In this document: positions 1-8,514 of the stretch, piece by piece
How the letters are laid out: every line of letters starts with the position of its first letter
Position numbering within the stretch: the first letter of the stretch is position 1
NCBI RefSeq assembly: GCF_014174215.1
Contig: NZ_JABEQL010000008.1
Coordinates: 62,001 to 126,000 of the forward strand
DNA: 64,000 nt
DNA from: Gluconacetobacter tumulicola
GTDB lineage: Bacteria > Pseudomonadota > Alphaproteobacteria > Acetobacterales > Acetobacteraceae
Reading direction: 5' to 3'
The notes under the pieces: generated by a model
The model's database searches: none
Told to the model about the DNA's origin: nothing
The model's input: the letters and a program-made list of their open reading frames with translations, nothing else
Program-made: the position numbers and the translations under genes

Positions 1-507
1 ATCGAAATCCTGTCTGCCGATCCGTCTTTCGTCGGACGGATCGGCACGACCTGCGTCGTGACCGAAATCAACGGTGGCCATGCCCTCAATGCGCTGCCGC
101 AACGGGTCACGGCCAACGTCAATTGCCGTATCTTTCCCGGCCATCCGCGGGCGGACATCCTGAACGAGCTTCGGCAGGCGGCGGCCGACCCCGGCATGAC
201 GATCACGGATGTCACGGCCGGGTCGGTCGAGACGCCGGCCTCGCCCATGCGTGCGGATGTCGTCAGGGCTATCGAACATGCGGTGCATGGCGTTTATCCG
301 AACGTGGCCGTTTTCCCGGCATTGGGATCGGGTGCCAGCGACAGCATGTGGTTTCGGTCCCACGGCGTGCCGAGCTATGCCGTGAGCCCGCTGTTCATCA
401 GGAATTCGGATTCGTTCATGCATGGGCTGAACGAGCGGACGCCCGTCGCGAGTGTGGGACCTGCCATCGATATCGTCGCGACGCTGGTGACGGATCTTTC
501 GCGTTAG
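1..507 (+). CDS. M20-family metallopeptidase, C-terminal part (runs off the left edge)
   Basis: The frame is open from base 1, so the start lies outside the window and about 168 residues remain. The text fits the dimerisation domain and end of an M20/M25/M40 peptidase or deacylase (ArgE/DapE/carboxypeptidase G2 type). It has the GGHALNALPQ and NCRIFPG segments of the lid domain, then ALGSGASDSMWF and a late HGLNERTP, which carries the His-Gly and Glu typical of the second half of the zinc site. Such enzymes remove a terminal amino acid or acyl group using two zinc ions. Substrate cannot be told without the N-terminal half. The family call rests on these motifs only. Confidence 0.8.
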   Translation: MEILSADPSFVGRIGTTCVVTEINGGHALNALPQRVTANVNCRIFPGHPRADILNELRQAAADPGMTITDVTAGSVETPASPMRADVVRAIEHAVHGVYPNVAVFPALGSGASDSMWFRSHGVPSYAVSPLFIRNSDSFMHGLNERTPVASVGPAIDIVATLVTDLSR

Positions 508-602
508 GGGCGGGCGGATATGCGCGATCGCTCCGCAATGGATCGTGCCACGTCGCGGCAGCCTGCGGTGGACGGTCTGTACTCGTCGGGAGAGAAGACC
601 CG

Positions 603-1348
603 ATGACGGGGGCGATTATGCGGACGGCTGGGCGGTCGCTCCGTTTCGGGAGTGCGGTCTTCCTGTCCATGTTGCTGGCGCATGCATTCAATTACTTCCT
701 GCATGAATACGCCCATTCCTTCATGGCGTGGCTGCTGCGCTGGAAGGCGGACCCGTTCGCCCTGAACTATGGAACGGCCTCGATCGACAACATCCTGCTT
801 CAGCAGCAGATCGATGAAAATGTCGATTATGGGCCGATCCTTGCCAGTGGCGAGGGCTGGCAGGCCGCGCTGATCGCCGCCGCCGGACCCTTGCTGGCCA
901 ACGGGGGGACCGCGCTCCTCTGTCATCGCCTGATCGTGCGCGCGGTCCGTCCCGCTGCCTTGTGGTGGCTGGTGTGGGTCGATGCGTTCTCGACCTTCAA
1001 TGTCTGGAGCTATGCCCCGCTGAGGGTGCTGACGACCCATGGGGATATGGCGCTCCTGGCCAGGGGACTGGGGGTGTCGGTATGGGTGCTGTTTCCGTTC
1101 GCCACGTCGTTCGCGGCCTGGCTGCTCTGGCGCTTAGCCTTTGCGCATTGCCGCTGGCGCAGAAACGGCTCTACCCGGACGATGCCCAGATCAGCTTCAG
1201 CATGGTGGTCCTGGCGATCAGCGTCCCGTTTTTCTCCATTTCCGGTCTTTTCGGATGCGGACCGTTTTGTGCCATGCTGGCGATCGTGAGTTTTTTCATG
1301 ATGATGCCGGCGTTGATGGCGGCGCAGCGAACGGGGGCGGGCCGCTGA
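603..1348 (+). pseudogene. Multi-pass membrane protein with HExxH motif, frameshifted
   Basis: Translation from ATG 603 (ggag upstream) gives a hydrophobic protein with HEYAH near residue 35, a zinc-protease-like HExxH inside a membrane segment, then several more hydrophobic stretches. Around 1110-1140 the natural-looking protein leaves frame 3, where it becomes Arg/Ser/Trp-rich nonsense. It continues in frame 2 as QKRLYPDDAQISFSMVV and two more membrane segments to the stop at 1346-1348. The change equals loss of one base or gain of two. It may be a site-2-protease-like (M50) or other integral membrane protein; no closer family was recognised. Either the gene is inactivated or the base call is wrong. 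Confidence 0.6.
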
Positions 1349-1369
1349 GCGTTCGCTCCTGCCGCCAGG

Positions 1370-2332
1370 TCACTCGATCCCGACGGGGCGGCTGAGCAGG
1401 CGGTCGCGGGCTTCGTTCAGGCCGATATCGCCGGCCAGCAGCAGCGACATCGTTTCGATCACCGGCACGGCGATGCCATGGGCGCGGGCCAGGGCGAGGA
1501 TTGCGGGGGCGGTGGCGACGCCCTCGGCGACGGTGGTGCGGCTGCCCAGGATCGCGGCCAGTGATTCGCCCCTTCCCAGTGCCAGGCCCAGGCTGAAATT
1601 GCGCGACGATGGGCCGGTGCAGGTCAGGATGAGGTCGCCGACGCCCGCCAGGCCCGAGAGGGTGGAGGCGCGGCCGCCCAGCCCCAGCGCCAGCCGGCCC
1701 AGTTCGGCCAGGCCGCGCGTGATCAGCGAGGCCCGGGCGTTTTCGCCCAGGCCGGCGCCGATGGTGGCGCCGGCGGCGATGGCGATGACATTCTTCGCCG
1801 CCCCGCCGACCTGCACGCCGATCGCGTCGTCACTGGCGTACAGGCGGAAGGTCGGCGTGGTCAGGTGATCGGCCAGGGTGCGGGCCAGCGTCAGGTCGGT
1901 GCAGGCCAGGACGGCGGCGGTGGGCAGGCCCTGTGCGACTTCATGCGCGAAATTGGGGCCGGAGAGCACCGCGCGCGGCAGGTCGGGATAGCGGTCCGCG
2001 ATCACCTCCAATGGCAATGCCAGCGTGTCGCGTTCCACGCCCTTGCAGCAGGCGATCATGGGCCCGGCTGGGGGGATGTGCGCCAGTACGGCGCGCAGAT
2101 GCTGCATGGGCACCGCCAGCAGCACCGCATCGGCCTGGGTCGGCATGGCGTCGGTCACGGTGATGGTCTCGGGTAGCGTGACATGCGGCAGGCGGGGCAG
2201 GGTGCGGGCATCGCTCAGGGTTTCGGGGTGGCGGGCCCACAGATGTACCAGCGCCCCGGCGCGGGCGGCCTGGGTGGCCAGCGCGATTCCCCAGGCGCCG
2301 GCCCCGATGACGGCAATGCGTGCGGCGGCCAT
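1370..2332 (-). CDS. gpsA: NAD(P)-dependent glycerol-3-phosphate dehydrogenase
   Basis: This cytosolic enzyme reduces dihydroxyacetone phosphate to sn-glycerol 3-phosphate for phospholipid synthesis. The 320-residue protein has the N-terminal Rossmann motif GAGAWG at residues 10-15, the CCKGVE segment near 95, the catalytic-lysine segment GAAKNVIAIAAG near 180, and LSGLAGVGDLILTC near 225. Length is normal for the family. It starts 4 bases after the rlmJ stop and is the last gene of a leftward tsaD-rlmJ-gpsA operon. The tsaD-gpsA pairing is common in alphaproteobacteria. Confidence 0.95.
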   Translation of the reverse strand: MAAARIAVIGAGAWGIALATQAARAGALVHLWARHPETLSDARTLPRLPHVTLPETITVTDAMPTQADAVLLAVPMQHLRAVLAHIPPAGPMIACCKGVERDTLALPLEVIADRYPDLPRAVLSGPNFAHEVAQGLPTAAVLACTDLTLARTLADHLTTPTFRLYASDDAIGVQVGGAAKNVIAIAAGATIGAGLGENARASLITRGLAELGRLALGLGGRASTLSGLAGVGDLILTCTGPSSRNFSLGLALGRGESLAAILGSRTTVAEGVATAPAILALARAHGIAVPVIETMSLLLAGDIGLNEARDRLLSRPVGIE

Positions 2333-2336
2333 GATC

Positions 2337-3164
2337 CTATTCCTCCACGATGCGCGTGACGGTCGCCTCTCCCGTCCCGTCAGGGGAGAGATGGGTCAGG
2401 GCGCGCAGGGCCGGAAGAGCGGCTTCGGTGAAGCCGAAGGGGGGATTGATCACCACCAGTCCGCATCCGTTGAGGCGTGTGGGGTCGAGTGGCGGACGCA
2501 GGGTGAGTTCCAGCGCCACGATGTCGCGAATCCCCGAACCGCGCAGCGAATCGAGGAAGGCGCGTACCGGCGCGCGGTGCTTGATCGGATACCAGCCCGC
2601 CAGGATGCCGGTGGCGAATCGCCGATGCGCCGTTATCAGCCCTTGGGCCAGACGGCCGAATTCGTCGGGCTGCTCGAAAGGCGGATCAATCAGTACCAGG
2701 CCGCGCTTCGCATCGCGCGGCGGCAGCAGCGCGCCGAGGGCCGCATAGCCGTCGCGGGCATGGACCGAGACCTGGCTGTTGCCGGCGAACAGGTGGCGCA
2801 GCACGAGACTGTCTTCGGGATGCAGTTCGCAGCACACCAGCCGGTCCTGTGGCCGCAGCATCATCGCCGCGATCAGGGGGGAGCCGGGATAGACCTCCGG
2901 CGCGCCGGCCCGGCGGACCAGGTCCAGATAGGCAGGGGGCAGGTCGGAGGGTGGATCGGCCAGCAGGCGGCCGATCCCGTCCTGCCATTCCATGGTGCGG
3001 GTGGCCTGCGCGCCGCCCAGATCGTAGCGCCCGATGCCGGCATGGGTATCCAGAACCGAAAACGCCGCCGGCTTGCGCGCCAGCGCCTGGAGCAGCAGCA
3101 CCAGCAGCGCGTGTTTCATGCAGTCGGCGAAATTGCCAGCGTGGAAGGCGTGGCGGTAATTCAT
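2337..3164 (-). CDS. rlmJ: 23S rRNA (adenine-2030-N6)-methyltransferase RlmJ
   Basis: The family methylates A2030 of 23S rRNA using S-adenosylmethionine. The 275-residue protein begins MNYRHAFHAGNFADCMKH, the diagnostic RlmJ (ComJ-like) start. It has a DTHAG SAM-binding turn at 39-43 and the N6-methyltransferase motif DPPF at 160-163. The open frame continues upstream inside tsaD, but the ATG at 3164 overlaps the tsaD stop by four bases (ATGA) and matches the family N-terminus, so this start is preferred. It lies between tsaD and gpsA in one leftward operon. Confidence 0.95.
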   Translation of the reverse strand: MNYRHAFHAGNFADCMKHALLVLLLQALARKPAAFSVLDTHAGIGRYDLGGAQATRTMEWQDGIGRLLADPPSDLPPAYLDLVRRAGAPEVYPGSPLIAAMMLRPQDRLVCCELHPEDSLVLRHLFAGNSQVSVHARDGYAALGALLPPRDAKRGLVLIDPPFEQPDEFGRLAQGLITAHRRFATGILAGWYPIKHRAPVRAFLDSLRGSGIRDIVALELTLRPPLDPTRLNGCGLVVINPPFGFTEAALPALRALTHLSPDGTGEATVTRIVEE

Positions 3165-4309
3165 GCGGCGGTCGCGTCGAATCGGGCGGCCATCTGGTCC
3201 AGCGGCCAGCGCGGGCGGGGCAGAAGGTCCAGATCGTCCACCGGTGGCAGGCCGAGGGCGAGCCGGGCGCGCATGGTTTCGATGGCCGCCCAGCCCACCA
3301 TCACGGCGTTGTCGGTACACAGGCGCAGCGGTGGTGCCGCGAAGGGCAGGCCGCGTGCCTCGGCCAGCGAATCCAGCCGTGCGCGCAGGGCGCTGTTGGC
3401 CGCGACGCCGCCGGCCGCGACCAGCAGGGTGGCGTCGGGCATCATGTCCAGCGCGTGGGCCACGCGATCGCCCACGATATCCGCCACCGCGTCCTGGAAG
3501 CTGGCGGCGATGCCGGCGGCAACCGGGCGGGGCAGGGCGCCATTGTCGTAGGGGGCCAGTTTCTGAACCACGGCAGTCTTGAGGCCGGAGAAGGAGAAAT
3601 CGCAGCCGGGGCGCCCGTGCAGTGGGCGGGGAAGCGGCCAGGGGGCCGGATCGCCCTCGCGCGCCAGGGCCTCCACCGCCGGGCCGCCCGGCCAGCCGAG
3701 GCCGAGCATTTTCGCCACCTTGTCGAAGGCCTCGCCGGCCGCGTCGTCGATCGTGCCGCCGAGCTTGCGATAATGGCCCACGCCCTCGACGGCGATGCAC
3801 TGGCAATGGCCGCCGGAGACCAACAGCAGCAGGTATGGGAACGGGGCGCCGCCGGGCACCAGACCGGGCAGGCGCGCGGTCAGGGCATGGGCTTCGATAT
3901 GGTTCACGGCGATGAACGGCCGGCCCAGCGCCACGGCCAGCCCCTTGCCGACGCCCGCACCCACGATCAGCCCGCCGATCAGGCCCGGCCCGGTGCTGGC
4001 GGTGACGGCACCCAGCGCCCCGGCCGGCAGGCCTGCCGCGTCCAGCGTCTGGCGCACCAGGCCGGGCAATGCCGCCAGATGGGCCCGGGCCGCGATTTCG
4101 GGCACCACGCCGCCGAAGGGGATGTGCCCGGACTGCGACAGCACGGTTTCGGCCAGGATAGTGCCGTCCGGCGCCAGGATGGCGCAGGCCGTGTCGTCGC
4201 AGGACGATTCGATGGCCAGAACGGGGGCCAGCACCGGGGCCAGAACGGGCGCCTGGGCTGGGGATTCGGCCGACGCCGGGGCGCCGAGGGGAGGAGAAGA
4301 CATGATCAT
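3161..4309 (-). CDS. tsaD: tRNA N6-threonylcarbamoyladenosine synthase subunit TsaD
   Basis: TsaD transfers threonylcarbamoyl to A37 of ANN-decoding tRNAs, with TsaB and TsaE as partners. The protein has the family start LAIESSCDDTA, the metal-binding region GGVVPEIAARAHLAAL, VSGGHCQ and the late LRLCTDNAVMVGWA. ATG 4309 or ATG 4303 could be the start; both precede an unusual leader of about 30 residues in which APVL occurs three times, encoded by three near-identical 12-base units at about 4216-4251. It is divergent from hemC with about 70 bases between, and overlaps rlmJ by four bases. Confidence 0.95.
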   Translation of the reverse strand: MIMSSPPLGAPASAESPAQAPVLAPVLAPVLAIESSCDDTACAILAPDGTILAETVLSQSGHIPFGGVVPEIAARAHLAALPGLVRQTLDAAGLPAGALGAVTASTGPGLIGGLIVGAGVGKGLAVALGRPFIAVNHIEAHALTARLPGLVPGGAPFPYLLLLVSGGHCQCIAVEGVGHYRKLGGTIDDAAGEAFDKVAKMLGLGWPGGPAVEALAREGDPAPWPLPRPLHGRPGCDFSFSGLKTAVVQKLAPYDNGALPRPVAAGIAASFQDAVADIVGDRVAHALDMMPDATLLVAAGGVAANSALRARLDSLAEARGLPFAAPPLRLCTDNAVMVGWAAIETMRARLALGLPPVDDLDLLPRPRWPLDQMAARFDATAA

Positions 4310-4380
4310 TGCGCAAAAGACAGTTCCGCCGGGCGTTATGTCATCTTTTCTTCGGGCCGTCGCGGTAATAGAGACAGTAC

Positions 4381-5490
4381 ATGGTTTTCGCTCCGTCCTC
4401 CGTCTCCGACGGGTCCGCCGCCCAGGCTTCGGCCCAAGCTTCGGCATTGCAAAAGATCGCGGCCGAGGCTGCCGCGCGCCAGAAGCTGGGCGTGGTGCGC
4501 CCCGCCTTGCCGCATCGGCGCCAGTTGCCGTTGCGCGTCGGCACGCGGGCGTCGCCGCTGGCGCTGGTGCAGACGCGCGCCTTCCTGACCATGCTGACGC
4601 GTTTCTGCCCCGTGTTGCGCGACATGGGGGCCTTCCAGGAACACCAGATCAACACCACGGGCGATCAGGTGCAGAACCGCCGCCTGGCGGAAATTGGCGG
4701 CAAGGGCCTGTTTGCCAAGGAAATCCATGACGCGCTGTCGGATGGGCGGATCGATTTCGCGGTCCATAGTCTGAAAGACCTGGAGACGACGCTGCCGTCC
4801 GGGCTGGTGCTGGCCTGCACCCTGCGGCGCGAGGATGCGCGGGACGTGCTGATCCTGCGGCCCGGCGAAGGGCGGCCGGAGGTCGATCCGGCGGCGCCGT
4901 TCGACGCTCTGCCGCGCGGGGCCCTGGTCGGCTGCGCGTCTGTGCGGCGGCAGGCCCAGATGCTGCACGAGCGGCCCGACCTGCGCTTCGGCCTGCTGCG
5001 GGGCAATGTGCAGACGCGGCTGGATAAGCTGGCGGCGGGGCAGTGCGACGCCACCCTGCTGGCGCTGGCCGGCCTGCGCCGGCTGGGCATGGGGGACCGG
5101 GCCGACATTATTCTGGACCCCGAGATCATGGTGCCGGCGGCCGGGCAGGGGATCGTGGGCGTGACGGTGCGCGAAAGTGACATCGAACTGCGCGAACTGC
5201 TGGCGGCGATCGAGGATTACGAGGCCCGGGCCGTCTCGACGGCCGAGCGTGCCCTGCTGGCGGAGCTGGACGGGTCGTGCCGCACGCCGATCGGCGGCTA
5301 CGCCCGCCTGATCGACGATGCGCAAGGGGGCGAACCGGTGCTGCGCCTGACCGGGCTGGTGGCGCGGGAGGATGGATCTTTCCTGCTGCGCCGCGTGGTG
5401 ACCGGCGCGCCGACGGATGCGGAGCGGATGGGGCGCGAACTGGGACACAGCCTGCGGGCCGACAGTCCCGCGGATATTTTTGCGCCCTGA
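4381..5490 (+). CDS. hemC: Hydroxymethylbilane synthase (porphobilinogen deaminase)
   Basis: HemC joins four porphobilinogen units into hydroxymethylbilane in heme synthesis. The family start LRVGTRASPLALVQ appears only at about residue 51, so this 369-residue protein carries an Ala/Gln-rich N-terminal extension compared with the usual ~310. Further motifs are DVQNRR-like QVQNRRLAEIGGKGLF, HSLKDLE, and DGSCRTPIG with the dipyrromethane-cofactor cysteine at residue 300. hemD follows at once and the pair ends at a strong hairpin. A later start would remove the extension, but no ATG lies close to the conserved core. Confidence 0.96.
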   Translation: MVFAPSSVSDGSAAQASAQASALQKIAAEAAARQKLGVVRPALPHRRQLPLRVGTRASPLALVQTRAFLTMLTRFCPVLRDMGAFQEHQINTTGDQVQNRRLAEIGGKGLFAKEIHDALSDGRIDFAVHSLKDLETTLPSGLVLACTLRREDARDVLILRPGEGRPEVDPAAPFDALPRGALVGCASVRRQAQMLHERPDLRFGLLRGNVQTRLDKLAAGQCDATLLALAGLRRLGMGDRADIILDPEIMVPAAGQGIVGVTVRESDIELRELLAAIEDYEARAVSTAERALLAELDGSCRTPIGGYARLIDDAQGGEPVLRLTGLVAREDGSFLLRRVVTGAPTDAERMGRELGHSLRADSPADIFAP

Positions 5491-6241
5491 CCTGCCGACC
5501 GGCCTGCCATCTGGCGGGTCGCGACCGGCGGTGCTGGTCACCCGGCCGGAGCCGGGCCTGAGCGAAACCATGGCGGCCGTGACGGCACTGGGCTGGCGTG
5601 CCGTGGCCTTGCCGGCGTTGCGTGCCGAGCCGATCCTGCGCGCGCCGCTGCCGGTGCGCGGTGTGCAGGCGATTCTGGTCACGAGTGGCCAGGCGGTTAC
5701 CGCGCTTGCAGGCCGGGTGCCGGTGAATATGCCTGTTCTGGCGGTTGGTGTCGCGACGGCGCGCCGGGCGCGTGCGGCCGGTTTTGCGCATGTGACGCCG
5801 GCCGATGGTACGGCCGATGCGCTGGCCGATCTGGTAAGGGCGGAGTGGCGCCCGGCCGGGGGGGCGCTGCTGCTGGCGACCGCGCCGGGATATGGGCGTG
5901 ATCTGGCGGAAGCCTTGCGCCGCAGCGGCTTCAGGGTTCTTCGGCGTTGTGTCTATCGCATCCGGCCGGGGATGCCGCCTGCCGACATCCTGCGCGGGAT
6001 GATCGGGCGGGAGGCGGTCGCGGCGGCCCTGTTCTTCTCGGCCGAAACGGCGCGTCAGTTCCTGCGGCATCTGCCCCGCGACGTGCGGGAGAGGCTGCGC
6101 GGGGCGCGGGCCATCGCGATTTCCGACAAGACGGCCGAGATTCTTGCCACGACGGGGTGGCGTGAAATCGTCCTGGCCGCCACGCCCGATCAGGCCGCGA
6201 TGCTCGACCTTCTGGGCGTGGCTGGACAGGCGGAAGGGTAG
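5480..6241 (+). CDS. hemD: Uroporphyrinogen-III synthase
   Basis: HemD cyclises hydroxymethylbilane to uroporphyrinogen III with inversion of ring D, the step after HemC. The family is poorly conserved. Recognition rests on LVTRPEPGLSETMAAV at the start, ILVTSGQAVTAL, the ADGTADAL segment, FFSAETARQFL, and position straight after hemC. The frame is open from 5417. No good ATG sits at the family N-terminus, so TTG 5480, overlapping the hemC stop by 11 bases, is proposed. GTG 5531 would start right at the conserved LVTRPEPG. The end is secure; the start is not. Confidence 0.85.
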   Translation: MRPDLPTGLPSGGSRPAVLVTRPEPGLSETMAAVTALGWRAVALPALRAEPILRAPLPVRGVQAILVTSGQAVTALAGRVPVNMPVLAVGVATARRARAAGFAHVTPADGTADALADLVRAEWRPAGGALLLATAPGYGRDLAEALRRSGFRVLRRCVYRIRPGMPPADILRGMIGREAVAAALFFSAETARQFLRHLPRDVRERLRGARAIAISDKTAEILATTGWREIVLAATPDQAAMLDLLGVAGQAEG

Positions 6242-6246
6242 GTGGG

Positions 6247-6282
6247 GCCCGGCCGCCTGTCGTGCGGCCGGGCGCGTTCTTT
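6247..6282 (+). terminator. Terminator of hemC-hemD
   Basis: A perfect 10-bp stem (gcccggccgc, 6247-6256, with 6264-6273) has a 7-base loop and is followed by gcgttcttt. It begins six bases after the hemD stop. The T run is weak. Confidence 0.65.
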
Positions 6283-6285
6283 GCG

Positions 6286-7217
6286 TCAGTGGAAGGCGGC
6301 GGCGCCTTGATGCAGGTCCTGGCCTCGGGCACGGGCCTGCCGCATATAGGCGCGCGCGTGTTCCGGGATCGAGAGAGACAGTGTCAGCACGCCGGCAAAG
6401 ACATAGAGGCCGGAGAAGATCCAGATGACCCCCTCGATGCCATGCCACGACTGGAACCAGGTGACGATGGCCGGGCCGACCCAGGTGCTGGCCCCGGCGC
6501 CAAGGCCGAGCGTCGAGAGGGCGGCGGCCTTCTCTTTCGGGCAGATCTGCGGGACCAGGCCCGACAGGGGCACGAACGCCGCGATGGTCGCGCCGTAGAA
6601 GATGCCGACCAGCGCCGCGACGAGGAAATTGCGTGATAGGCCAGCGGCACATAATAGAAGGCGGGAACCGAGATCGCCGCCCCCAGGCAGCCTGCGACCG
6701 AAACTACCGTCCGATGGCCCAGCCTGTCGGCCAGCATGCCCGACATCAGGTTGAACAGGATGTTGCTCATGAACACGATGGAGAGCAGCACCAGCCACTG
6801 CGACAGGGAGAAGCCGACCACCTTGGTGAAGAAGGCCGGCATGATCACCAGGAACGCATACTCGGACGAGGTGTTGATGGTGCGGACGATCATCGTCAGG
6901 AATGTCCTGGGCTCGCGCCACAGGATGGAGATCGATCCGAAGAAGATGCCGCCCACCGAGACGTCGCGCGGTGCCAGGCGCGAGGCGCCATGCGGTTCAC
7001 GCGTCATCAGCAGCGCGACGCAGCCGCCCGCGACGACCAGTACCAGCGACAGCCAGAAGGTCGTGATCTCGCCGACCAGGGGGATCGTGACGCTGGCGAA
7101 GAGGGAGCCGAGGGTCGGCAGGCTGCCGGAGAAGGTGAACCAGAACCATCCCGCGGCCGAGCCGAGTTGGTGGGGCGGTGTCGCGGCTGCGATCCGCTTC
7201 GCCTCATTACGAAGCAT
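6286..7217 (-). pseudogene. MFS sugar-alcohol permease remnant (RbtT/DalT/CsbX type), 5'-truncated and frameshifted
   Basis: Two leftward frames together make one transporter. The first covers LGSAAGWFWFTFSGSLPTLG through YYVPLAYH. The second takes over near 6636 with NFLVAALVGIFYGATIAAF, VPLSGLVPQICPKEKAAAL and the last membrane segments to 6286. The switch equals one lost or two gained bases. The wording resembles the ribitol/D-arabinitol permease group of the major facilitator superfamily. Those proteins have about 430 residues and twelve membrane segments; the first roughly 140 residues (segments 1-4) are absent. Upstream lies AT-rich DNA without a gene, so the 5' part was probably deleted. 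The substrate is inferred from family only. Confidence 0.75.
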
Positions 7218-7774
7218 CGATGCAAGCTGCGTTCGAAATCGCGATGCGGTGTGCGCAGGGTCGATTCCGAAATCATCATGTAGGGATGCGCGTCCAGGAC
7301 GCGGAAATCGTCAGTTTCGTGACGAAATCTCGGTATACGATAATATATCGCGTGGGACTGTTTTTGTTGTCGAAATATTCTGAATAGTTCGGAGTAAAGT
7401 AAAACCGGAATTGATCTCATATTTGCGCGTTTTGTGCGCAAAATTTACTTATTTTTCTCCTACCATCAATGTCGTATGGATACGTTATAAGAAATATACG
7501 AAGATTTGGATGGAAAATATCATAAAAGTGGATAAATTCTGGCAAATATATGACGATATTATGGTATATTATTTTGAAAATAAATAGCCTTAATGAGAAA
7601 TTATTTTGTAAATTCGTGCGTGATCTATGTAAATACCGCTTCGAATTTTATTATATTATTGTAGATCTGTGCAAATATAAAATATATGTTCTTGGCCCGC
7701 TCGGGCGGTGCCAGAAACAGAAAGGCCCGCACGAGGCGGGCCTTTCCAGTCAGAAATGATCGTTCAGCGCGGGA
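7218..7774. other. AT-rich gene-free stretch
   Basis: This stretch is far richer in A/T than its surroundings, above all 7320-7700, and holds no convincing gene. A 69-codon open frame at 7550-7759 has the composition of random AT-rich DNA and runs into the secB terminator. A small inverted repeat, tttgcgc/gcgcaaa, sits at 7422-7442 and is followed by T-rich sequence. The right end holds the secB terminator. It borders the truncated permease and may mark an old deletion or insertion. Confidence 0.6.
7721..7745 (-). terminator. Terminator of secB
   Basis: A 10-bp stem (aaaggcccgc with gcgggccttt) has a 5-base loop and lies 30 bases beyond the secB stop. Read leftward it is followed by a T-rich tract (tctgtttc). 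Confidence 0.8.
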
Positions 7775-8293
7775 TCAGGCGTTGCCGGCCGTCTGGGGGA
7801 AGCTGCTGCGCTTGGCCTGCCACAGGGCGACGAAGTCGATCGGCTGCAGCACGACCGGGGGGAAGCCGCCGTCACGGGTGACTTCGCTGATGATGTTGCG
7901 CACGTACGGGAAGATCAGGCGCGGCACTTCGACCAGGAGGATCGGCTCGATCAGGTCTTCGGGCGCATTGCCCAGCGTCACCACTGCGGCATAGGCCAGT
8001 TCGGCGACGAAGACCACGCGGCCGGGGGCGGCGCCTTCCTTTTCCGGCGCTTCCACGGCTTCGGTCTTGATCGACAGCACGACCTCGAAGACCGGCTGCT
8101 CGGGCGGCAGGCGGTTGGCCTGCACGTCGATGTTCACCGAGATCTGGGGGTTCGCGCGCAGCGTGGCGAAAATTTCGGCGCCCGAGGGAACTTCGAACGA
8201 CAGATCCTTGATATACTGCACATTAATGGCCAGCGGCAGCGCCGGCGGGGCATTCTGGCTTCCGTCGGCGGGGAGCTGAGTCGTATCGGACAT
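7775..8293 (-). CDS. secB: Protein-export chaperone SecB
   Basis: SecB is a cytosolic tetramer that holds preproteins unfolded and passes them to SecA. The 172-residue protein has the family core INVQYIKDLSFEVP near residue 25 and the late FPYVRNIISEVTRDGGFPPV segment, and it ends within the usual length range. The frame opens at 8422, but the ATG at 8293 has a good AAGGAAA site about ten bases upstream and fits the family start. It is divergent from the Tim44-like gene; this SecB/Tim44-like/MltA/Smr neighbourhood is common in alphaproteobacteria. Confidence 0.95.
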   Translation of the reverse strand: MSDTTQLPADGSQNAPPALPLAINVQYIKDLSFEVPSGAEIFATLRANPQISVNIDVQANRLPPEQPVFEVVLSIKTEAVEAPEKEGAAPGRVVFVAELAYAAVVTLGNAPEDLIEPILLVEVPRLIFPYVRNIISEVTRDGGFPPVVLQPIDFVALWQAKRSSFPQTAGNA

Positions 8294-8514
8294 GAACGAA
8301 GATTTCCTTGCGGGCAATAAGTGCGGATACCGACATCGCCGGTAGCACGCTCCGCGACGTTCGCCAACCTTGACGGGACGGAGGGGCGGAAATTCCTCCT
8401 GCTCTGGATCGGCCTGCCGCATTGTGTCGGCGGAGTGCGTTCCCTATGTGTTAGGGCATCATAAAGGGATCGCGCTGCCGGCAGGCCCGGCGCGCCTTTC
8501 GGTTAGGCTTGGTG

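Noticed and set aside
2337..4316. Single 659-codon frame that would fuse rlmJ to upstream sequence
   Set aside because: The upstream part is a shadow of tsaD; RlmJ has its own family-like start at 3164 overlapping the tsaD stop.
7421..7444. Inverted repeat tttgcgc/gcgcaaa followed by T-rich DNA as a terminator
   Set aside because: No gene reads toward it on the plus strand; the stem is only 7 bp. Kept only as a note in the AT-rich region.
7550..7759. 69-codon plus-strand open frame in the AT-rich patch
   Set aside because: The composition is that of random AT-rich DNA, there is no ribosome site, and the end overlaps the secB terminator.
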